18,604 nucleotides of DNA from CAZNNH01 sp964574335 (GTDB lineage: Bacteria; Acidobacteriota; Vicinamibacteria; Fen-336), in the NCBI GenBank assembly GCA_964574335.1, contig CAZNNH010000122.1, forward strand, positions 1 through 18,604. The letters run 5' to 3'. The notes under the pieces were generated by a model. It was not told where the DNA came from. It did no database searches and saw only the letters and a program-made list of their open reading frames with translations. Below are positions 13,875 to 18,604 of this stretch, in pieces; positions within the stretch are counted from its first letter, which is position 1; the number at the start of each line of letters is the position of its first letter. The translations under genes and the position numbers were made by a program.

Positions 13875-15113
13875 CGGCCCGCCTCCCTTGAGGTGGTCCA
13901 TCCGGAACTGCAGCAGCGACTCCCCCAGCTTGATCGAGTCGCCCGCCGCCAGCGAGTGGCGGCCCACCCGACGCTCATTGACCCAGGTACCGTTGGTGCT
14001 GCCCAGGTCGAGGACCTCGAACCCGCCCTCGGCGGCGACACGCACCCGGCAGTGCTGGCCGGAGACCGCCGGGTCACTCAGGACGATGTCGTTGCCCGGC
14101 GCCCGACCGATCGACACCGCGCTCTCCAGGCTCACCTCGAACAGGCGGCCGGCGTCGGGCCCGCGGGTGACGTGGAGCAGGGGCTTGAGGGTCAGCACCA
14201 TCGTGGGGCTGCCGCCGTCCCCCAGGCCGTCGAGCCGGGTGACCAGGGTCCCGGCGGCTCCGTTGGTGGGGGCGGCGGCCGGCTCCCAGGTCGAGGCCTG
14301 CGGCCGGAGCCGGGCCTCGCGCCGGCGCAGCGCCAGCACGAAGGCCAGAAGCGAGCCCAGCCCCAGCACCGCCGCCAGGATCCAGCCGGCCCAGAAAACG
14401 CCGCTCGACAGAGGGCCGGGCGGCGTCGCCCTCACACCCCCGGCGGGGGCCTCCACGGCGGCAGCCACCGCCTGGTCCGGCGCCATCCGCGCGCGGACCG
14501 GCGTCAGCGCGCCGATGCGCCGGCCGACCTCGCTCCCGTCCACTCCCCGGCCGAAGTACTCGCCATCGGTCAGCTTGGCGATACGCCGCAGGACCTGCTC
14601 CCGCACCCGGCCGAGGCCGATCGTGAACACCGGGATCCCCAGCTCGCGGGCCATGCCCACGCCGTCCTCCAGGGTCAGGGCGCTGTTCTCGTCGAGACCA
14701 TCGCTGATCAGCAGGATGACCCGCCGCTCGCCTCGGGCCTGGCTCTGGTAGCGGCTGGCATCGAAGATGGCATCGTGTAGGGCGGTGAATCGGCCCGCCG
14801 CCGCCAGGTGCGCCGTCACCTCCCGGGCCCTCTCCCGCTCGGCGGTCCAGGGCACCAGCAGCTTCGACTCGTCGTTGAACCCGAAGACGGCAACCTGGCT
14901 GCCCGGCGGCAGGCTGACGAGGACCCCCTCGACGATGCGGGTGCGCTCGGCCTGATCCTCCGGTCCCAGGCTTCCTGAGGTATCGAGGGCGAGCACCAGC
15001 GAGATGGGCCCGGCGGCGGCTGGCTCGGCGGCCGGCGCCACGGGGGCAAGGAGGAGAAGCCACGCCCCCATCCCGCAGGAGGTCGCCGCCGCCAGGGCCC
15101 CCAGGCGGATCAC
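13869..15113 (-). CDS. Membrane protein with extracytoplasmic vWA domain and C-terminal FHA domain
   Basis: This 414-residue protein starts with a hydrophobic signal or anchor (about 4-30). A von Willebrand A domain (about 36-205) follows with a MIDAS site: DTSGS (44-48), Thr110 in RFTALHDA and Asp138 in LISDGLDEN, so it probably binds a divalent metal and a protein ligand. A second hydrophobic helix (about 239-262) is followed by basic residues, then a linker and an FHA domain (about 313-405) with SIGRAPGNDIVLSD (334-347), SGQHCRV (351-357) and GSTNGTWVN (371-379), the phosphothreonine-binding motifs. The predicted topology puts vWA outside and FHA in the cytoplasm. The start is GTG 15113, sharing GTGA with the DUF362 stop; the longer frame to 16037 is a shadow of that gene. 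No Ser/Thr kinase is encoded in the window, so its phosphorylated partner is unknown. Confidence 0.88.
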   Translation of the reverse strand: MIRLGALAAATSCGMGAWLLLLAPVAPAAEPAAAGPISLVLALDTSGSLGPEDQAERTRIVEGVLVSLPPGSQVAVFGFNDESKLLVPWTAERERAREVTAHLAAAGRFTALHDAIFDASRYQSQARGERRVILLISDGLDENSALTLEDGVGMARELGIPVFTIGLGRVREQVLRRIAKLTDGEYFGRGVDGSEVGRRIGALTPVRARMAPDQAVAAAVEAPAGGVRATPPGPLSSGVFWAGWILAAVLGLGSLLAFVLALRRREARLRPQASTWEPAAAPTNGAAGTLVTRLDGLGDGGSPTMVLTLKPLLHVTRGPDAGRLFEVSLESAVSIGRAPGNDIVLSDPAVSGQHCRVRVAAEGGFEVLDLGSTNGTWVNERRVGRHSLAAGDSIKLGESLLQFRMDHLKGGGPD

Positions 15114-16405
15114 GACGGCCGCGCCTTCGGCCTGCGGCCCTTCAGCTCGGGGGACTCGACCAGGGCCATCCCCAGCAGCCGGAGGCCCTCGGCCAGGTGC
15201 CTGAGGCCGAGCCGCCGGAGGGAGGCCGGGACCGGGCCCACGTCGGGATACCCACGCCCCTCGGGGTCGGCCTCGATCTTCTCCCAGTTGGCGAACAGGC
15301 GGCCCCAGTCGCTGGAGAGCGCCTTCTTGATCGGGTCCTGGCCGAAGAACGGGTACCAGAACAGGTCGTGGTACCCGACCGAGGCCAGGTAAGCCCAGGG
15401 GGCCAGCCAGGTCTTGAGCGACCACTCGACCGGCTTCTTGAGCGGCCCCCAGTAGATGCGGTGCTGGTTCCGGGCCGCGAAGGTCATCTTCTTGAACGGC
15501 CCCTCGAAGCCCCAGCGCTCCTCCGCCGCGGAGCGGTCGCCGACGATCTCGATCTGGTGGGGATCGGCGACGCCGAGGCCCTGCTCGTGGGCGAGGCGCA
15601 GGTACTTGAGGTCCCGCAGCGGGTCGAAGCCCATCAGCCGCGCCGCCACCGCGTCGATGGCCACCTGATCGCGAGAGGCCAGGATCACGTTCTTGACGTG
15701 GGGCACCATGCAGCGGGGCCCGGGCCCATCCCCGGCGAAGGTGCCGTCCATGACCGCGAAGACGCCCCGGTGGATGCGCTTTTGGATCATCAGCAGGTCG
15801 ACCAGCGTCTCGTGGATGACCGGGTGGGTCCAGTGGCGGCGCTCGTTGAGCAGCCCGCCAAAGGCGTTCTTCATCGCACCGGTGGTCCCGGTGAAGATGT
15901 GGGTCTTGACGGTGGGAAGGTGGACGATGCTCTCGCCGATGAAGCGCCTCGGAATCGAGAAGCCCTTGGGGTAGACCTGGTTGAGCACCAGGAAGCGGTC
16001 CGCGAGGTCGCCCACCGCCTCCCGGACGTTCACCCACTCCTCGCCCTCGTAGAGGTGGACGTTGGCGAGGCCGTGGGCCTTCACCACGTCGAGCTGCTTG
16101 TTCTCCCGCTCCCCGAGGTGGGCGTCGATCACCACCGTACGGTTGTGGCAGGCGTGGAGACGCTCGGGGGCGTAGCCGTCACGCTTCATGGCCCGGATCA
16201 CGCCCTCGAGCTGCCAGGGCACGGTCGAGGAGCCCGGGAAGAAGAAGTGCCAGGAGATGTTGATCTTGAGGGCGGTCTCGACGTCCTTGGCAAGCTCCTC
16301 CTGATAGCCGGCCAGGTTGAGAAGCTCGTGGTAGTCGGCGAGAACCGTGGCGGGCGAGGTCCTGAGCACCGCCACCTTCGAAACAGGTGTCCTGCTATCG
16401 CTCAT
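15110..16405 (-). CDS. DUF362 family protein
   Basis: This 431-residue protein matches the DUF362 family through LPTVKTHIFTGTTGAMKNAFG (163-183), MDGTFAGDGPGP (219-230) and DQVAIDAVAARLMGFDP (246-262). The biochemical role of the family is not established. Some members carry ferredoxin-like 4Fe-4S clusters, but here only two isolated cysteines (about 85 and 232) are visible, with no CxxCxxC motif, so this is a cluster-less type. No signal peptide or membrane helix is evident; the C-terminal 110 residues are Trp/Tyr/Leu-rich and not recognised. The ATG at 16405 has no Shine-Dalgarno; CATACT lies 7 bases upstream. The gene follows the hfq-like gene by 52 bases and overlaps the vWA-FHA gene by GTGA, suggesting a functional pairing with the latter. 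Confidence 0.85.
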   Translation of the reverse strand: MSDSRTPVSKVAVLRTSPATVLADYHELLNLAGYQEELAKDVETALKINISWHFFFPGSSTVPWQLEGVIRAMKRDGYAPERLHACHNRTVVIDAHLGERENKQLDVVKAHGLANVHLYEGEEWVNVREAVGDLADRFLVLNQVYPKGFSIPRRFIGESIVHLPTVKTHIFTGTTGAMKNAFGGLLNERRHWTHPVIHETLVDLLMIQKRIHRGVFAVMDGTFAGDGPGPRCMVPHVKNVILASRDQVAIDAVAARLMGFDPLRDLKYLRLAHEQGLGVADPHQIEIVGDRSAAEERWGFEGPFKKMTFAARNQHRIYWGPLKKPVEWSLKTWLAPWAYLASVGYHDLFWYPFFGQDPIKKALSSDWGRLFANWEKIEADPEGRGYPDVGPVPASLRRLGLRHLAEGLRLLGMALVESPELKGRRPKARPS

Positions 16406-16457
16406 GGCTGAGAGTATGACTCAGGCGGGACGGAAGCCGCGAGCCACCGGGGGCCCC

Positions 16458-16778
16458 TCAGTCCTCGTTCCCGCCCGGCCCCTCGTCTTCCTTGTACATG
16501 TACTTGATGGCGTCCTTGAGGAGCAGGATGTTGGGGGCGTCCGTGCGATGCACCTTGATCGCGGTGCGGTCGTACCATTCGATCGTCCCACGAAGCTCCT
16601 CGCCGTCCTTCAGGAGGATGACCATGCGGGTCTTGTTGGTCATCTGCTTCAGGTAGTAGAAGCTCTCGGCATTGGTCTGCTCGGGCGGGATCGGCTTGCG
16701 CTGGCGGTAGCCTCGGGCGGTGGCCGCGTACTGCTCGCGGGCCTCCGAGAGGTCGGGACGGATCAGCTTGCGGGTCAT
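16458..16778 (-). CDS. hfq: Divergent Hfq (Sm-like RNA chaperone)
   Basis: This 106-residue protein contains an Hfq/Sm core at about residues 37-97. ESFYYLKQM is the N-terminal helix, MVILLKDGEELRGTIEWYDRT is Sm1 with the conserved Gly-x-Ile-Glu-x-Tyr/Phe-Asp pattern, and ILLLKDAIKYMYKED is Sm2. Hfq hexamers bind U-rich and A-rich RNA and help small RNAs pair with mRNAs. Two features are unusual. There is a charged N-terminal extension of about 35 residues, and the YKH-type Sm2 motif reads LKD, with Lys kept and His replaced by Asp. The short C-terminal tail (DEGPGGNED) is acidic. AGGAG lies 10 bases before the ATG. Family assignment is fairly sure; whether it acts as a standard sRNA chaperone is not. 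Confidence 0.8.
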   Translation of the reverse strand: MTRKLIRPDLSEAREQYAATARGYRQRKPIPPEQTNAESFYYLKQMTNKTRMVILLKDGEELRGTIEWYDRTAIKVHRTDAPNILLLKDAIKYMYKEDEGPGGNED

Positions 16779-16927
16779 ACTCGCCGAACTCCTGTCGGCG
16801 CCATCGGCTGGTCTCGTCCGCCCTTGAGCGCTGCCGGCTGGAAGGTGTCCGGTCGGGCACGAGACGCAATGCGGAGGTCGCTAGAGCCAGTCTTAGCACA
16901 CCGCCTCGCCGGCGCGCAAGCGGGGCC
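16779..16927 (-). promoter_or_regulatory. Intergenic region before hfq with a weak promoter candidate and ribosome-binding site
   Basis: These 149 bases separate the holB stop from the hfq-like ATG. A weak minus-strand pair TTGCGC (16919-16914) and TAAGAC (16895-16890), 18 bases apart and preceded by TGTGC (extended -10-like), could start a transcript near 16883 with a leader of about 105 bases. AGGAG (16793-16789) is the likely ribosome-binding site. I found no open frame or strong hairpin in the remainder. Confidence 0.35.
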
Positions 16928-17914
16928 TCACGGCTCCGGCGCCGGATCGGGGGCCGCCAGGTCGTCCATCAGCACGTCCATGGCCAGCAGCTTGTTGGCG
17001 TTGCCGCGCAGGGCGCGAAGCGCCTGGGCCACCGCCGCGGCCAGCCGTTCGGCCTGGCTCCCCAGCCGCCCCGCCGCCAGCCGGGAGAGCGGCTCGCCGA
17101 TGTCGGCGTTCAGGATCCGCCCGCCCAGCCGCAGCGCCGCGAGGTCCCGCAGCAACGAGCGCAGCGTGGTCAGGGCGAGCGGCAGGTCCTCCTGGTCCTT
17201 CAGCCGCTCGGCGGCCTCCATCCTCCCGAGCGGGTCCATGCCGGAGACCGTCTCCAGCAGCTCCACCAGGCCCTCCCGCAACGTCCGGTAGGCCTGGGAC
17301 TCGAAGGCCAGCGCTCGACCGAGGCTCCCTGCCGAGAGGATGGCGCGGAGCCGCGCCTCCTCGGCAGACAGGAGAAGCTCGCGGGCCAGGTGCTCCTCCA
17401 GCCGGCTGGCTGGGAGCGGGCCGAGCCTCAGCACCTGGCAGCGCGAACGGATGGTGGGCAGCAACGCGTGAGGCGCCGCGGTGACCAGCATCACGTGGGA
17501 GGTGGCTGGAGGCTCCTCCAGGCTCTTCAGCAGCGCGTTCTGGGCCTGCTCGGTCAGGCGGTGCGCCTCGTCGACGACGAAGCCCCGCGCCCTCGCCTCG
17601 AAGGGACGGGCCTGTATCTCCTGCACCAGGGCACGAGCCTGCTCGACCTTGATGACCCGGGTCTCCGGCTCCACCTGCACCAGGTCCGGGTGGAGGCCTC
17701 GCGAGGAGCGGCGACAGGCCGGGCACGCCTCGCAGACATCGCCCCCTCCCGAGTCGCACACCAGCGCCCGGGCCGCCGCCAGGGCCAGGGTCCGTTTGCC
17801 GACGCCATCGGGCCCCACCAGCAGCAGCGAGGGCGGCAGCCTCCGCTCGGCGATGGCGCGCGCCAGCAGCGTCTTGACCCGGTCGTGGCCGAGGATGGCG
17901 GCGAGGCCGGTCAT
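16928..17914 (-). CDS. holB: DNA polymerase III delta prime subunit (clamp loader)
   Basis: This 328-residue AAA+ protein of the replicative clamp loader has Walker A GPDGVGKR (34-41), a zinc module with four cysteines (53, 61, 64, 67), VVDEAHRLT (113-121) as Walker B, NALLKSLEEPP (126-136) and the SRC motif (157-159) typical of clamp-loader subunits. An alpha-helical C-terminal collar region (about 200-315) is Leu/Ala/Arg-rich. Delta prime opens the beta sliding clamp together with delta and tau/gamma. A complete P-loop is kept, unlike in E. coli HolB where it is degenerate. Overlap with tmk by ATGA, in that order, is the common bacterial tmk-holB arrangement and favours HolB over DnaX; the length also fits HolB. 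Confidence 0.92.
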   Translation of the reverse strand: MTGLAAILGHDRVKTLLARAIAERRLPPSLLLVGPDGVGKRTLALAAARALVCDSGGGDVCEACPACRRSSRGLHPDLVQVEPETRVIKVEQARALVQEIQARPFEARARGFVVDEAHRLTEQAQNALLKSLEEPPATSHVMLVTAAPHALLPTIRSRCQVLRLGPLPASRLEEHLARELLLSAEEARLRAILSAGSLGRALAFESQAYRTLREGLVELLETVSGMDPLGRMEAAERLKDQEDLPLALTTLRSLLRDLAALRLGGRILNADIGEPLSRLAAGRLGSQAERLAAAVAQALRALRGNANKLLAMDVLMDDLAAPDPAPEP

Positions 17915-18534
17915 GCCACCAGGCCCCGGGACCGAACCGCCTCGGCCAGCCGCTCGGCGAGGCGCTCGGGGGGCTCGAGGGCGTCGACCCTCACAAAGCG
18001 CCCCGGCTCCCGCTCCGCCAGCTCCAGGTAGCCCCGACGCACCCGCTCGTGGAACGCCACCTCCTCGGCTTCCATTCGGTCCCGGCTCCTCCCCCGGTGG
18101 CGCACGCGGGAAAGCCCGATCTCCACCGGCACGTCGAGCAGGAAGGTCAGGTCGGGCTTCAGGCCGCCGGTGGCCGCCTCCGTGACGGCGAGGACCACCT
18201 GAAGCGGTAGCCTCCGACCGTACCCTTGGTAGGCGATCGACGAGTCGGCGTAGCGGTCAGAGATCACCAGCCGTCCCTCCGCAAGCGCCGGCCGCAGACG
18301 CTCGCCGACGTGCTGGGCCCGGTCGGCGTAGTAGAGGAGCAGCTCCGCCATCGGCAGCATCCCGCCGTGACGGCGGTCGAGCAGCAGGGCCCGGATCTCC
18401 CGGCCGATCTCGGTCCCACCCGGCTCCTGGGTCAGCAACGTGGCGGGCCCGAAGGCCTCGGCCAGGAACCGCGCCTGGGTCGACTTGCCACAGCCTTCGA
18501 TCCCCTCCAGCGTGATGAACGGCACGGCGCCCAT
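17911..18534 (-). CDS. tmk: Thymidylate kinase
   Basis: This 207-residue enzyme phosphorylates dTMP to dTDP with ATP, an essential step in DNA precursor supply. The sequence has the P-loop GIEGCGKST (11-19), EPGGTEIG (37-44), the DRYADSSIAYQGYGR segment (93-107) with the DRY motif that positions dTMP, and an Arg-rich lid RHRGRSRDRMEAEE (145-158). ATG 18534 gives MGAVPFITLEG. A GTG three codons in (18525) gives VPFITLEG, closer to the usual family N-terminus, and TAGAAT lies exactly 7 bases before it, so that GTG may be the true start of a leaderless message. No Shine-Dalgarno precedes either. The gene overlaps holB by ATGA. Confidence 0.95.
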   Translation of the reverse strand: MGAVPFITLEGIEGCGKSTQARFLAEAFGPATLLTQEPGGTEIGREIRALLLDRRHGGMLPMAELLLYYADRAQHVGERLRPALAEGRLVISDRYADSSIAYQGYGRRLPLQVVLAVTEAATGGLKPDLTFLLDVPVEIGLSRVRHRGRSRDRMEAEEVAFHERVRRGYLELAEREPGRFVRVDALEPPERLAERLAEAVRSRGLVA

Positions 18535-18541
18535 TCTATAC

Positions 18542-18570
18542 GCCGCGCCCGGAGTGAATCCGGGCGCGGC
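18542..18570. repeat. Perfect 12-bp inverted repeat (hairpin) just upstream of tmk
   Basis: GCCGCGCCCGGA (18542-18553) and TCCGGGCGCGGC (18559-18570) are exact reverse complements around a 5-base GTGAA loop. Flanking ATA/TAT can extend the stem past one bulged base. The last paired base is 7 bases from the tmk ATG. It looks like a terminator stem of an upstream gene or an intergenic repeat, but no T-run follows on either strand. Confidence 0.6.
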
Positions 18571-18578
18571 TATCCAGC

Positions 18579-18604
18579 GGGGGGGTACCGCCCCCCGGGC
18601 CCCC
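18579..18604. repeat. G/C homopolymer-rich inverted repeat at the right edge
   Basis: Seven G (18579-18585), TACCG, six C (18591-18596), GGG, then five C (18600-18604) form a second potential hairpin at the very end of the window. Extreme G/C tracts like this commonly stop short-read assembly. Whether it is a repeated element in the genome cannot be told from one copy. Confidence 0.4.

Noticed and set aside
12885..14780. 631-codon plus-strand frame spanning the smpB locus
   Set aside because: Overlaps smpB in a different frame and two minus-strand genes; no domain.
15114..16037. N-terminal extension of the vWA-FHA frame
   Set aside because: It lies wholly inside the DUF362 gene in another frame and would bury the signal peptide; the GTG at 15113 overlaps the DUF362 stop neatly.
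16406..16457. GGGGCCCC palindrome in the hfq-DUF362 gap as a terminator
   Set aside because: It is only a short self-complementary G/C run with no loop and no T-run, so it is not supported as a terminator.

Overview
This is a GC-rich (by eye about two-thirds G+C or more) bacterial chromosomal segment. It carries no mobile elements, phage genes, CRISPR arrays, rRNA or tRNA that I could recognise. The gene set points to a diderm bacterium: secretin, lipoproteins, and a PilM/N/O inner-membrane platform. A secretin carrying TPR and cohesin domains, a divergent Hfq with an N-terminal extension, and a vWA-FHA protein together resemble Acidobacteriota or a neighbouring phylum such as Methylomirabilota. 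That assignment is an inference from family resemblance, not a search result. The window starts inside a gene and ends in G/C homopolymer-rich repeats, as an assembly contig often does.

All genes but one (smpB) lie on the minus strand, so transcription runs from high to low coordinates. From the right end: tmk (thymidylate kinase) and holB (DNA polymerase III delta prime) overlap by ATGA. After about 150 bases with a possible promoter come an Hfq-like RNA chaperone, a DUF362 protein and a membrane vWA-FHA protein. smpB follows on the plus strand, convergent with the vWA-FHA gene and divergent from the next operon. That operon encodes a sensor histidine kinase, an OmpR-type response regulator and a SpoIIE/RsbU-type PP2C phosphatase with a degenerate receiver domain.

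The left half (about 1-9790) is one long operon for a hybrid type II secretion / type IV pilus machine, behind a good sigma70-like promoter (TTGACG-17-TAGATT). Its order is PilC/GspF platform protein, PilB/GspE ATPase, PilM, PilN, PilO, two GspG-like pseudopilins, a GspC/PilP-like protein, a TPR-secretin-cohesin lipoprotein, a two-domain Big-1 (Ig-like) lipoprotein, and the first 40 codons of a further exported protein. Most junctions are ATGA/GTGA overlaps, so the products are probably made by translational coupling. The predicted machine joins cytoplasmic ATPase, actin-like PilM, PilN/PilO, pseudopilus and outer-membrane secretin, with an unusual cohesin module on the secretin and an exported Ig-like partner. 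No prepilin peptidase, PilT or GspH-K is in the window.

The non-coding DNA is scarce but informative. It holds phased GTCA repeats between smpB and the histidine kinase, a palindrome whose arms carry the stop codons of two convergent genes, and a perfect 12-bp hairpin just upstream of tmk. At several gene starts a -10-like hexamer sits 7-9 bases before the start codon with no Shine-Dalgarno sequence, which suggests leaderless mRNAs.
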